Shown in pieces: positions 37,512-45,309 of a DNA stretch of 52,680 bases. Source of the DNA: Oscillospiraceae bacterium (GTDB lineage Bacteria > Bacillota > Clostridia > Oscillospirales > Ruminococcaceae); the NCBI GenBank assembly GCA_022791945.1, contig JAAVZY010000006.1, positions 1 to 52,680 on the forward strand, given 5' to 3'. Within the stretch, counting starts at the first letter, position 1, and each line of letters opens with the position of its first letter. A program made the translations under genes and the position numbers. The notes under the pieces are model-generated. The model did no database searches, had not been told where the DNA came from, and saw only the letters and a program-made list of their open reading frames with translations.

Positions 37512-38188
37512 AGCAAGGCCGCGAGACTCTGTCTCGCGCTCTGCGGTGCGTCGTGAAACGACGCACCTAGGAATTCGGCTTCGCCGAATTCTGAGATGCG
37601 CCGCTGGCGGCGCATCGTGGACGCGTCCCTTTGGAATCCCATTATTTTAAGGGCGTAGAAGAGGGGTTGGGGGTCAAGTCTGTACAGACTTCCGGCTTTC
37701 TGCCACGCAGAGAGTCTGATTCACGCAGTACGCTTTTTTCGTAAAGAAAAAAGCTCCCCCCTGCGTGCAGGACACTTCCTGCGCCGCACACAGGTTTCTG
37801 CGCAGACTTTGTTAGATGCACAAACCCCTTGCCTCCCTTTAACAAGGGAGGGGGACCATCGCTGGTCCAAAGGACCAGCGATGGTGAAAGGATTCCGTAC
37901 GTCGCACAGCGTTCCCCCTCCGTAGAAAGCATGAGCGCAGCAAGACACGCTCGAAACTTTCTGCGTCGCAGTTCCTACCCCGCTCATAGAGCTGAATTTT
38001 TTCTTTACGAAAAAATGGGTAGGCGGGCGATCGTCCCTACAGGGAGTGCCAGCGAGGCAGGGAGTATCAGCGAGGTAGGGGGGGCGGGCGCAAGCGCCCG
38101 TCCCCACCCCCCACCCCAAAAAGACGGGAATCCAAGGGGACGCGTCCCCTTGGCGAGTGCTCGAGAGCAGAGCTCTCGAGGTCTTCCC
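37512..38188. repeat. Intergenic repeat, long copy R15 with nested insert (forward orientation)
   Basis: Between parB and the TPR-like gene. Starts with the GCGAGACTC...GAGTCTCGCG hairpin family and the GGTGCGTCGT, GAATTCGG and GATGCGCC hairpins, then AGTCTGTACAGACT (near 37677), the first A/T arm, a nested insert (37788-37932), the GAGCG-type inner hairpin, the second arm, ATGGGTAGGCGGGCGATCG, CCAAGGGG...CCCCTTGG and the CTCGAGAGC...GCTCTCGAGG end. Confidence 0.88.
37788..37932. repeat. Nested module inside R15
   Basis: About 145 bp inserted in the inner loop of R15. It has two hairpins: GCCTCCCTTTAACAAGGGAGG and CCATCGCTGGTCC...GGACCAGCGATGG, then GGATTCCGTACGTCGC. Related inserts sit at equivalent positions in R17 and R18 but with different stems. 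Confidence 0.7.
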
Positions 38189-38248
38189 CTTCGGCCGCGC
38201 AGAGAACCCCCGGAGTGATGGGACAAAATGAAAAGGAGTGGAACAGGT

Positions 38249-39148
38249 ATGCCTGTTTTTTTCAAAACAAACAAAGGAACGCCGGAGGAGCAGCTGAACA
38301 GCCTCCAGAAAAAGAAGGATTGGGCCGGACTTGCCAAAGCCTACTATCAGATGGGCGTGTCCGCCATGGAGGCGGGCAATCTGAACCAGGCCCAGCTGTG
38401 GCTGCACCGGGCGGACACCATTTACAGCGCAGATGACAATATCTATGACGCAGTCGGGGAGAAGCTGATGGATGACTGCTCTGAACGCATCGGAACGCTG
38501 GAGGGGGAAGAGGGGCTCCTTTACAACGCTGTTCCTTTTGAGATCAGCCAGAAAGCAGAGGATATGAGCGGCTTTCAGGTACACATCTGGGGCCTGATGG
38601 CCATCTCCCGGCTGGTGAATTTGGCGAACCGGCTGTCTAAGGTCCCTGGCTGCGAGGTGCTGGGGGAACTGAGCTGGGCTGTGGATATGATGTTCAATTC
38701 CCTTCAGCGGTTTCCTTCCCAGGAGGAGTATCAGCACCTGATGGATGTGTGCAACGGCCTGTATGAGCTGAACGGAAAACAGGGCTACTGGTGCGGCCAG
38801 ATTGAGGTGCCCGGCAAGGCCCCCTTCCAGGTCTTTGATTTGAACGGCATGATGGGCGTGGAGCAGGAGATCAACAGCTTTTTGGACAGCCACCTGCGGC
38901 TGCTGGCCGCCCTGAGCCAGGGAGAAGAGGAGGATCTGCCTTTCGCTGACAGCGACATGATCGGCTGCACCCTCCTGCCTGACTACTATGTCCGCACCGG
39001 AGCCGCCAGTCTGGAGGAAGTGCCCCAAATTAAGGCGGAGCTTCAGCGCATCTGGAACGATTATGAGTTTATCTGTTCCGCCTTTACCTGGGAAGAGGCC
39101 GCAAAGAAAATCATTCTCACCTATAAGCAGCTGGATATTTTGGAATAG
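38249..39148 (+). CDS. Hypothetical protein with TPR-like N-terminal helices
   Basis: A 299-residue cytosolic protein. The start chosen is ATG at 38249 (MPVFFKTNKGTPEEQLNS), with AAAAGGAG about 11 bp upstream; an earlier in-frame ATG at 38228 lacks a good site. The N-terminal 60 residues look like a tetratricopeptide pair (WAGLAKAYYQMGVSAMEAGN and LNQAQLWLHRADTIYS). The rest is mixed and acidic, with FEISQKAEDMSGFQVHIWGL and LLPDYYVRTGAASLEE. I do not recognise a family and give no function. It lies between parB and serS, a place often held by small conserved genes in Clostridia. Confidence 0.75.
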   Translation: MPVFFKTNKGTPEEQLNSLQKKKDWAGLAKAYYQMGVSAMEAGNLNQAQLWLHRADTIYSADDNIYDAVGEKLMDDCSERIGTLEGEEGLLYNAVPFEISQKAEDMSGFQVHIWGLMAISRLVNLANRLSKVPGCEVLGELSWAVDMMFNSLQRFPSQEEYQHLMDVCNGLYELNGKQGYWCGQIEVPGKAPFQVFDLNGMMGVEQEINSFLDSHLRLLAALSQGEEEDLPFADSDMIGCTLLPDYYVRTGAASLEEVPQIKAELQRIWNDYEFICSAFTWEEAAKKIILTYKQLDILE

Positions 39149-39240
39149 ATAAAATCTGGAAACGCAGGAAATCAAAAGAAGGACCCGCGCTTTTTCAGAG
39201 GCTTGCCCGGAGATTGATAAATTGTGAAAGGATGACCCCC

Positions 39241-40521
39241 ATGCTTGATATAAAACTGCTTCGGACAGAACCGGAGCTTGTGAAGGAAAATATTCGGAAG
39301 AAGTTCCAGGAGGAAAAGCTCCCCCTGGTAGATGAAGTAATCGCCCTGGATCAGGAGTTCCGGGACGCAAAGACCCGGTGCGATCAGCTGCGGAGCCAGC
39401 GGAACACCATCAGCAAGCAGATCGGCGGCCTGATGGCCAAGGGGCAGAAGGAGGAAGCGGAAAACCTGAAATCCCAGGTGGCTCAGATGGCCAAGGAGCT
39501 GGAGGCCCTGGAGCTCCGGGAGGAGGAGTGCTCCGCGGAGATCCGGAAGCGGATGCTGGTGATCCCGAACATCATCGATCCCTCTGTGCCCATTGGGAAG
39601 GACGACAGTGAAAATGTAGAGGTGGAGCGCTTCGGGGAGCCGGCTGTACCGGATTTCCCCATTCCTTACCATGTAGAGATCATGGAGCGTCTCCGCGGAA
39701 TCGACCTGGACAGCGCCCGGAGAACCAGCGGCAACGGCTTCTATTATCTGATGGGGGATGTAGCCCGTCTCCATTCCGCGATCCTGTCCTATGCCCGGGA
39801 TTTTATGATCGATCGGGGCTTCACCTACTGCGTGCCGCCCTTCATGATCCGCAGTGACGTGGTCACCGGCGTGATGAGCTTTGCGGAAATGGAAAACATG
39901 ATGTACAAGATCGAGGGGGAAGATCTCTACCTGATCGGCACCAGTGAGCATTCCATGATTGGCCGGTTTATTGATACCATCCTGGAGGAGAACCAGCTCC
40001 CCCAGACTCTGACCAGCTATTCCCCCTGCTTCCGGAAGGAGGTAGGCGCTCACGGAATCGAGGAGCGGGGCGTCTACCGGATCCATCAGTTTGAGAAGCA
40101 GGAGATGATCGTTGTCTGCCAGCCGGAGGAGAGCCCGGAGTGGTTTATGAAGCTCTACACCAATACGGTAGACTTTTTCCGTTCTCTGGACATTCCGGTC
40201 CGGACGCTGGAGTGCTGCTCCGGAGATCTGGCGGATTTGAAGGTGAAAAGCCTGGATGTAGAGGCTTGGTCCCCCCGTCAGCAGAAATATTTTGAGGTGG
40301 GCAGCTGCTCCAACCTGGGGGACGCCCAGTCCCGCCGCCTGGGAATCCGGATCAAGAACAAGGAGAAGGGGAACTACTTCCCTCATACCTTGAATAACAC
40401 GGTGGTCGCCCCTCCCCGGATGCTGATAGCTTTCCTGGAGAACAACCTCCGCGCGGACGGCTCCGTTGCCATCCCTGAGCCTCTCCGTATGTATATGGGC
40501 GGAAAGAGCGAGATTCGCTGA
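39241..40521 (+). CDS. serS: Seryl-tRNA synthetase, archaeal-like class II type
   Basis: A 426-residue class II aminoacyl-tRNA synthetase that charges tRNA-Ser. The start is ATG at 39241 (MLDIKLLRTEPELVKENIRKK), with GAAAGGATGA upstream. An N-terminal long coiled-coil arm (about 30-105) binds tRNA-Ser. The catalytic domain has LIGTSEHSMIGRF instead of the usual bacterial LIPTAEVPL, motif 2 CFRKEVGAHGIEERGVYRIH, CQPEESPEWFMKLY, and motif 3 region RRLGIRIKNK, HTLNNTVVAPPRMLIAFLEN. These match archaeal-type SerRS (for example Pyrococcus, LIGTAEHPL and PEESWEW style) more than E. coli SerRS. Whether a second, bacterial-type serS exists elsewhere is not known. Confidence 0.95.
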   Translation: MLDIKLLRTEPELVKENIRKKFQEEKLPLVDEVIALDQEFRDAKTRCDQLRSQRNTISKQIGGLMAKGQKEEAENLKSQVAQMAKELEALELREEECSAEIRKRMLVIPNIIDPSVPIGKDDSENVEVERFGEPAVPDFPIPYHVEIMERLRGIDLDSARRTSGNGFYYLMGDVARLHSAILSYARDFMIDRGFTYCVPPFMIRSDVVTGVMSFAEMENMMYKIEGEDLYLIGTSEHSMIGRFIDTILEENQLPQTLTSYSPCFRKEVGAHGIEERGVYRIHQFEKQEMIVVCQPEESPEWFMKLYTNTVDFFRSLDIPVRTLECCSGDLADLKVKSLDVEAWSPRQQKYFEVGSCSNLGDAQSRRLGIRIKNKEKGNYFPHTLNNTVVAPPRMLIAFLENNLRADGSVAIPEPLRMYMGGKSEIR

Positions 40522-40539
40522 GGGGGCTGCGTGCGTCGA

Positions 40540-40588
40540 AGGGCAAGGCCATATCGACCCTTGGACAGCGTCCTCGAGGTCTTTCCCC
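40540..40588. repeat. Intergenic repeat remnant R16
   Basis: After serS. Keeps only an end segment of the family: AAGGCCA...CGACCCTTGG and GGACAGCGTCCTCGAGGTCTT-like sequence (outer hairpin). The palindrome and arms are lost. Confidence 0.55.
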
Positions 40589-40602
40589 CAGCCTCGGGAT
40601 CT

Positions 40603-40681
40603 TTCTCTCCAAACAGGGCGCAGAGTAGGACAGACCGCTGTTCCGGCAGTCTGTCCTACTCTGCGCCCTGTTTGGAGAGAA
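40603..40681. repeat. 33-bp perfect inverted repeat after serS
   Basis: The left arm 40603-40635 and right arm 40649-40681 are perfectly complementary (33 of 33) around a 13-nt loop. Each arm begins TTCTCTCCAAACAGGGCGCA and includes GAGTAGGACAGAC. It differs from all stems of the main repeat family and has no T tract. It may be a mobile-element relic or an unusually long terminator between serS and the next promoter. Confidence 0.85.
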
Positions 40682-40709
40682 TTGGGGGTAACATCCAAGA
40701 GACATACAC

Positions 40710-40738
40710 TTGCAAAATTCGTCTGGCAACGGTATACT
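40710..40738 (+). promoter_or_regulatory. Sigma-A-type promoter before the small membrane protein
   Basis: TTGCAA at 40710-40715, a 17-bp spacer and TATACT at 40733-40738, about 62 bp before the start at 40801. Confidence 0.65.
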
Positions 40739-40800
40739 GTTATTTGGGATACTGTCGTTGTTGTACTGGTCCGCATACTCTACAAGAAAGGAGCGCCGCC

Positions 40801-41139
40801 ATGAATTTCACAGTCCATCTGGTGCTCGCTGTTCTGCTGACCGCATGCTTCCTGTTCCGCTTCATCAAGGACAGGCATATCTATCAGCTTCTCTTTGTCC
40901 TCTGGGTGCCCTCCACTCTCCTGACCTATCTCCCTCTCATAGCGGAAAACCGCACCCTGCGCCTGGTTCTGGGCGGCTTCCAGCTGGTCATGTTCGTCCT
41001 GGTGGTATTCTTCATGTTCCGCCGGAATCCCAAGCGTGCCGCCGCTGTGCGCGCCGCCATGAAAGCCGAGCTCCAGGACACCCCCGCCCCTGCCGGAGAA
41101 GCATCCGCGGACACTGATCCTGCTGACAATCAGCCTTGA
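40801..41139 (+). CDS. Small hydrophobic membrane protein
   Basis: A 112-residue protein with three predicted membrane segments: FTVHLVLAVLLTACFLFRF (about 3-21), LLFVLWVPSTLLTYLPLI (about 31-48) and VLGGFQLVMFVLVVFFMF (about 57-74). It ends in a basic and then Ala/Asp/Pro-rich soluble tail. The start is ATG at 40801 with AGAAAGGAG and an own promoter upstream. No recognised family. It precedes a 2-hydroxyacid dehydrogenase and a GH20-like glycosidase on the same strand and may be co-transcribed. Confidence 0.7.
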   Translation: MNFTVHLVLAVLLTACFLFRFIKDRHIYQLLFVLWVPSTLLTYLPLIAENRTLRLVLGGFQLVMFVLVVFFMFRRNPKRAAAVRAAMKAELQDTPAPAGEASADTDPADNQP

Positions 41140-41164
41140 GAGCCTGTTCAAGCTCTTGCCGCAC

Positions 41165-41212
41165 AGCGGTTCGGATTCCCGCTGAACGCTTTTTTCGCAA
41201 AGAAAGAGGGTA
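41165..41212. repeat. Diverged repeat remnant supplying a ribosome-binding region
   Basis: CGGATTCCCGCTGAACGC followed by TTTTTTCGCAAAGAAAG is clearly related to GATTCCCGCAGTACGC-TTTTTTCGTAAAGAAAAAA of the repeat core. Its AAAGAAAGAGGG end serves as the ribosome-binding region of the dehydrogenase gene starting at 41218. Confidence 0.6.
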
Positions 41213-41217
41213 TTTTC

Positions 41218-42177
41218 ATGAAGCTTGTGGTGCTGGACAGTTACGTGGCTGTCTCCACCGATCTTTCCTTGGACTGCCTGCAGGGCCTCTGCGATGAGAT
41301 GCAGGTTTACGACCGCACCCCGCCCGAGGAAACCGCCGCCCGCATCGGCAGTGCGGAGCTGGTGCTGATCAACAAAACTGTCCTCAGCCGGGAGGTACTG
41401 GCCCAATGCCCCTCTGTCCGCTATATCGGCCTCTTTGCCACCGGCTACAATGTGGTGGACGTGGACTACTGCCGGGAACGGGGAATTGTGGTGGCCAACG
41501 CGCCCGCCTACTCCACCGACTCCGTGGCCCAGCTGGTATTTGCCTATCTGCTTCATTTCGCGTGTCTGGCGGACAAGCACAGTCAGGAGGTGCATCAGGG
41601 CGCCTGGCAGAACTGCCGGGACTTCGCCTTCTATGATCCCCGGATCTTTGAGCTGTCCGGGAAAACCCTGGGTGTCGTGGGTTATGGGGCCATCGGCAGG
41701 CGGGTAGCCTCCCTGGCCCGGGCCTTCGGCATGAAGGTACTGGTTCATACCCGCACCCTGCGCCCTGACGAGGACGGGATCCGGTTCGTCCCCCTGGAGG
41801 AGCTGCTCTCCGCCAGCGATTTTGTTTCCCTGCACTGCCCCCTGTTTCCGGAGACGGAAAAGCTCATGAACCGGGAAGCGCTGGCCCGGATGAAGGACGG
41901 AGCCATCCTGATCAACACCGCCCGGGGCGGCGTTATCGATGAGCAGGCGGTAGCGGACGCCCTGAACAGCGGGAAGCTCCGGGGCGCGGCTGTAGACGTG
42001 GCCCTCCGGGAGCCCATCAGCCCGGACAATCCTCTGCTGACGGCCCGGAACTGCCTGATCACGCCCCACATCGCCTGGGCTACCCGGGAAGCCCGGGAAC
42101 GGCTGATTCAAATTGTCTATGACAATCTCCGTGCCTTCCTGGAGGGCGCGCCCACCAACAATGTCGCCCGCGCCTGA
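41218..42177 (+). CDS. D-2-hydroxyacid dehydrogenase
   Basis: A 319-residue NAD(P)-dependent D-isomer 2-hydroxyacid dehydrogenase, likely hydroxypyruvate/glycerate-type. Start ATG at 41218 (MKLVVLDSYVAVSTDLS), using AAAGAAAGAGGG. The Rossmann motif is GVVGYGAIGRR (from Gly152), with the expected HTRTL segment at the cofactor adenosine side. The catalytic Arg lies in INTARGGVIDE, Glu in VALREPIS, and His in TPHIAWATREARERL, the family signature. The N-terminal and C-terminal halves form the usual substrate domain. Substrate cannot be told from sequence. It precedes the GH20-like gene by 29 bp in an apparent operon. Confidence 0.92.
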   Translation: MKLVVLDSYVAVSTDLSLDCLQGLCDEMQVYDRTPPEETAARIGSAELVLINKTVLSREVLAQCPSVRYIGLFATGYNVVDVDYCRERGIVVANAPAYSTDSVAQLVFAYLLHFACLADKHSQEVHQGAWQNCRDFAFYDPRIFELSGKTLGVVGYGAIGRRVASLARAFGMKVLVHTRTLRPDEDGIRFVPLEELLSASDFVSLHCPLFPETEKLMNREALARMKDGAILINTARGGVIDEQAVADALNSGKLRGAAVDVALREPISPDNPLLTARNCLITPHIAWATREARERLIQIVYDNLRAFLEGAPTNNVARA

Positions 42178-42206
42178 GACGCGGGACTGAAAGCGAGGAA
42201 ACGCTG

Positions 42207-43268
42207 ATGTCATATTCCACTCCCTTTATCGGCTTCCACACCCGTTTTGCCGATCATGATTCTGTAGACGGACTTTTAAAGCTGGTGGATCAGGGCCTGG
42301 CCCCGGCGGGGATCAACGCCCTGATTCTGGAGTTCAACCCCGGGTATTCCTACCGGTGCTTCCCGGAGTATTCCACCGGAACCATCACCTATGAGGACTG
42401 CGAAAAAATCCGGGATTTCTGCGCCCAGCGGGGTATCAAGGCGTTCCCCCTGTTCCAGTGCCTGTCCCACCAGTCGGATCACATGGTCAGCGCCAAGGCC
42501 TGGCCCCTGCTGCGGGCCCATCCGGAGTTCTGCGAGACGCCGGACGTGCCTGAGGACGCCAAGTGGCCGGACTTTTACGTGCACAGCTGGTGCCCCTCCA
42601 ACGATGGAATTTATGAGTATGTATTCCCCATGATGGACGAGCTGATCGAGGCCTTCCGCACGGATGTGCTTCACATCGGCGTGGACGAGGTATTCGAGAT
42701 TGCCGAGGCCTGCTGCCCCCGGTGCGCCGGGAAGGACAAGGCCGTGCTTTTGGCGGACACGGTGAAGCGGATCCACGATCATCTGGCGGCCAGAGGGGTT
42801 GAGACTATGATGTGGGGAGATCGTCTGCTGAACGCGGACAAGCTGGGCTATCAGATGTGGGAAGCGGATCGGTTCGGGATGTATCCGGCCTTTGATATGG
42901 CGGACAAGGTCACCCGGGACATCATCATTACAGACTGGCATTATGATCTCCACGATCACGGCTATCCCTCCATCGGGCAGTTCATGGAGGGCGGCTTCCG
43001 GACGATTGCGGCTCTGGGCGCGGATGAGGAGCAGGCCGCGCACTTCCTGAAATTCTGCCTGGAGTATGTTTATCTTGGCAGAAAGTACGGCTGGAAGGGG
43101 AACTTTGACGGGGTTCTCTTCACCCACTGGGCCCCTCTGACCAACGAGAAGGCCGACGATCTGCTGGAGGGCCTGAAGGGCGGGGAGCGCTCCCAGTTCC
43201 CCTATTCCAGCCGGAACGTGGGCCGCACCATCACCAAGTGCATGAAGAACCTCCAGGGCAGGCTGTAA
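42207..43268 (+). CDS. GH20-like beta-hexosaminidase catalytic domain protein
   Basis: A 353-residue TIM-barrel glycosidase related to family 20 (beta-N-acetylhexosaminidase). Start ATG at 42207 (MSYSTPFIGFHTRFAD), with GCGAGGAA upstream. Family features: ALILEFNPGYSYRCFPEYS, the HIGVDEVF motif with the catalytic Asp160-Glu161 pair expected in GH20 (substrate-assisted mechanism), MMWGDRLLN and the aromatic FTHWAPLTNE. A signal peptide and the usual N-terminal non-catalytic domain are absent, so it is a small, cytoplasmic type. Substrate is unknown; amino sugar from cell wall or host glycans is a guess. It ends in a strong hairpin. Confidence 0.8.
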   Translation: MSYSTPFIGFHTRFADHDSVDGLLKLVDQGLAPAGINALILEFNPGYSYRCFPEYSTGTITYEDCEKIRDFCAQRGIKAFPLFQCLSHQSDHMVSAKAWPLLRAHPEFCETPDVPEDAKWPDFYVHSWCPSNDGIYEYVFPMMDELIEAFRTDVLHIGVDEVFEIAEACCPRCAGKDKAVLLADTVKRIHDHLAARGVETMMWGDRLLNADKLGYQMWEADRFGMYPAFDMADKVTRDIIITDWHYDLHDHGYPSIGQFMEGGFRTIAALGADEEQAAHFLKFCLEYVYLGRKYGWKGNFDGVLFTHWAPLTNEKADDLLEGLKGGERSQFPYSSRNVGRTITKCMKNLQGRL

Positions 43269-43277
43269 TTCGCGGCC

Positions 43278-43305
43278 GGAACGGCCCTGGCCCTCGGGCC
43301 GTTCC
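43278..43305. terminator. Hairpin after the GH20-like gene
   Basis: GGAACGGCCC pairs with GGGCCGTTCC around TGGCCCTC, starting 9 bp after the stop codon. No clear T run follows, so it may be a terminator of moderate strength. Confidence 0.6.
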
Positions 43306-43339
43306 AAGCCGATTTAAAATCTCCGGGTATGTGGTCGGG

Positions 43340-43905
43340 AAAGACCGCGAGACGCTGTCTCGCGCTCTGCCAAAGGGACGCGTCCCTTTGGAATCCCATT
43401 ATTTTTAAGGGCGAAAAAAGGGGTGGGGTCAAGTCTGTACAGACTTTCGGCCTTCTGCCACGCAGTCAGTCTGATTCACGCAGTACGCTTTTTTCGTAAA
43501 GAAAAAAGCTCCCTCCTGCGTGCGGGGGACTCCCTGCGCCGCATGGGGATTCCTGCGCAGACTTCGGTTAGACGTAGAAACCTCTTGCCCCCCTTGTTAA
43601 AGGGGGGAGGGCCAGGAGCGAAGCGGATGGCAGGGGGATTCCGAGCGTAGCACCAGGCCCCTTCTTGCAGAGAGTGTGAGCGTAGTAGAACACACTCGGA
43701 ACATTCTGCGTCGCAGCCCCCTGCGCCGCTCGTAGAGCTGAATTTTTTCTTTACGAAAAAATGGGTAGGCGGGCGATCGTCCCTGTGGAGAGTACCAGCG
43801 AGGCAGAAACCGAAATCCTACACCCCATAATCCCCAAAAGATGGGAATCCAAGGGGGCCAGGCCCCCTTGGCGGAGCTCGAGGCAGAGCCTCGAGGTCTT
43901 GCCCT
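43340..43905. repeat. Intergenic repeat, long copy R17 with nested insert (forward orientation)
   Basis: Between the GH20-like gene and rpe: GCGAGACGC...GCGTCTCGCG outer hairpin (reduced), CCAAAGGGACG...CGTCCCTTTGG, AAGTCTGTACAGACTT (near 43432), first A/T arm, nested insert at 43548-43680, GAGCGT/ACACTC inner hairpin, second arm, ATGGGTAGGCGGGCGATCG, CCAAGGGGG...CCCCCTTGG and CTCGAGGC...GCCTCGAGG end. Confidence 0.88.
43548..43680. repeat. Nested module inside R17
   Basis: Inserted in the inner loop of R17 at the same place as the R15 insert. It contains GCCCCCCTTGTTAAAGGGGGG (hairpin) and a following GGATTCCGAGCGTAGC that parallels the R15 insert, with different stems. Confidence 0.65.
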
Positions 43906-43974
43906 TCGCCGCACGCAGAGATCTTGAACAGGCTCTCAAAGATTCCAAACAGGCTCTTTAAAGAAAGGGTTTTT

Positions 43975-44625
43975 ATGCTTCAAATTGCGCCTTCCCTTCT
44001 TTCAGCAGATTTCTCCAATCTGACCGGGGAGATCGCCGCTGTCTCCAACGGGGATATGCTTCATCTGGACATCATGGACGGGCACTTTGTCCCAAACATT
44101 TCCTTTGGGCTTCCCATTGTGGAGTGCGTCCGCAGGATGACAGGGCTGCTTCTGGACGTCCATCTGATGATTGCCAATCCCCTGAAATACGCCGAGGCCT
44201 TCGCCTGGGCGGGAGCGGATCTGATCTGTTTCCACCTGGAGGCCCAGCCGGATCCCCGGCCTGTGCTCCGAGCCATCCGCGCCTGCGGCAAAATGGCCGG
44301 CATGGCGCTGAAGCCGGCAACGCCTGTTCAGCGGCTGGAGCCTTATCTGGAGGAGCTGGACATGGTTCTGATCATGGCGGTGGAGCCGGGCTTCGGCGGT
44401 CAGCGGTTCCAGCCCGGCGCTTTGCCCAAGATTCAGGCGGTTCGCCGGATGGCCGACAGCCGGAAGCCGGATCTGTGGATTCAGGTGGATGGGGGAATCG
44501 TGCCGGAGACGGCGGCCTCCTGTGTTCAGGCAGGCGCCGACGTTCTGGTAGCCGGCACCTATATATTCCGCAGTCCCTCTCCCGCTCAGGCGATCTCCCA
44601 GCTGCGGCTCCTTCAGCCCAGGTAG
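43975..44625 (+). CDS. rpe: Ribulose-phosphate 3-epimerase
   Basis: A 216-residue TIM-barrel enzyme interconverting ribulose 5-phosphate and xylulose 5-phosphate in the pentose phosphate pathway. The start is ATG at 43975 (MLQIAPSLLSADFSNLTGEI), with AAAGAAAGGG upstream. Family signatures are LHLDIMDGHFVPNISFGLP (metal-binding His and catalytic Asp), LDVHLMIANP (His and Asp), LIMAVEPGFGGQRF and IQVDGGIVPETA. Length standard. Its 3' end overlaps the convergent MecA-like gene by 13 bp. Often linked to rsgA in Firmicutes, but here it stands alone beside repeat R17. Confidence 0.97.
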   Translation: MLQIAPSLLSADFSNLTGEIAAVSNGDMLHLDIMDGHFVPNISFGLPIVECVRRMTGLLLDVHLMIANPLKYAEAFAWAGADLICFHLEAQPDPRPVLRAIRACGKMAGMALKPATPVQRLEPYLEELDMVLIMAVEPGFGGQRFQPGALPKIQAVRRMADSRKPDLWIQVDGGIVPETAASCVQAGADVLVAGTYIFRSPSPAQAISQLRLLQPR

Positions 44626-45188
44626 CGTGTCAGAACCTGGGCCGCGTCCGAGGGGATCAGCTCCCGGGCGTGCTCCTGAATCAGGGCGGAGGGGACCGCT
44701 CCTTTTCCCACAAAGCTGCCGTATTCGTTGAGCAGATGGGTCAGCTGGGCGTCCATCTTGAAGTATGTATAAATCAGGAGATAGTACCGTCCCTCCATCA
44801 GGTAGAGCGCGTTTTTGAGGATGACGTGGCCATATTGGCGTTCCAGCCGCGCGGCCAGGGCGGTGAGGGTATCCAGGCTGTCAAAGGCGAACACCAGCGG
44901 CGTGTCAAAGCTGGTTTTCCGTCCTGCCCGGCCCGCTGGGGCTGATTCCAGCAGATTCACGTATAAAATGCAGCCTCCGTCCGCGTAGGGGAACGCTTCG
45001 ATGAACAGCCGGCCTCTGGAGAGATCCAGATCGGCTTGTTCCCGGATCTCGTCCAGGAGGCGTCGGATAACGCGCTTGGTTCCGGCGTTCTGGCAGTCCA
45101 TTTCCTCATAGGTGAGCTGGAAGCCCTCCATATCCCGTCGGGACAGAACCACCTTGATGGTTTTCTCGTCAAGCGGCTCGATTTTCAA
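44613..45188 (-). CDS. mecA: MecA-like adaptor protein
   Basis: A 191-residue protein of the MecA family, adaptors that deliver substrates to ClpCP and repress competence. The start chosen is TTG (complement of 45186-45188), giving MKIEPLDEKTIKVVLSRRD, like MecA; GGAG lies 8 bp upstream. A GTG at 45197 is an alternative. The N-terminal substrate-binding part (about 1-75) is followed by a flexible acidic/hydrophobic linker and the C-terminal ClpC-binding domain (PLVFAFDSLDTLTALAARLE... NALYLMEGRYYLLIY). It overlaps rpe by 13 bp at the 3' ends. A promoter is placed at 45227-45255. The symbol is a family assignment. Confidence 0.78.
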   Translation of the reverse strand: MKIEPLDEKTIKVVLSRRDMEGFQLTYEEMDCQNAGTKRVIRRLLDEIREQADLDLSRGRLFIEAFPYADGGCILYVNLLESAPAGRAGRKTSFDTPLVFAFDSLDTLTALAARLERQYGHVILKNALYLMEGRYYLLIYTYFKMDAQLTHLLNEYGSFVGKGAVPSALIQEHARELIPSDAAQVLTRYLG

Positions 45189-45226
45189 TGCGGTCACTCC
45201 ATCCTTTCCCAAGGCTTTTCGTGCTT

Positions 45227-45255
45227 TCTATATCAGTATATTCATCCCCCCGCAA
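45227..45255 (-). promoter_or_regulatory. Candidate promoter of the MecA-like gene
   Basis: On the minus strand TTGCGG (complement of 45250-45255), a 17-bp spacer and TATAGA (complement of 45227-45232), about 39 bp before the chosen start. Moderate match; no repeat sequence is in this stretch. Confidence 0.45.
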
Positions 45256-45309
45256 AAAGCGAAGCCCCCCGCCTACTTTTGCTTTGCGCCCTCCGGTTCG
45301 TGGCGGGAT

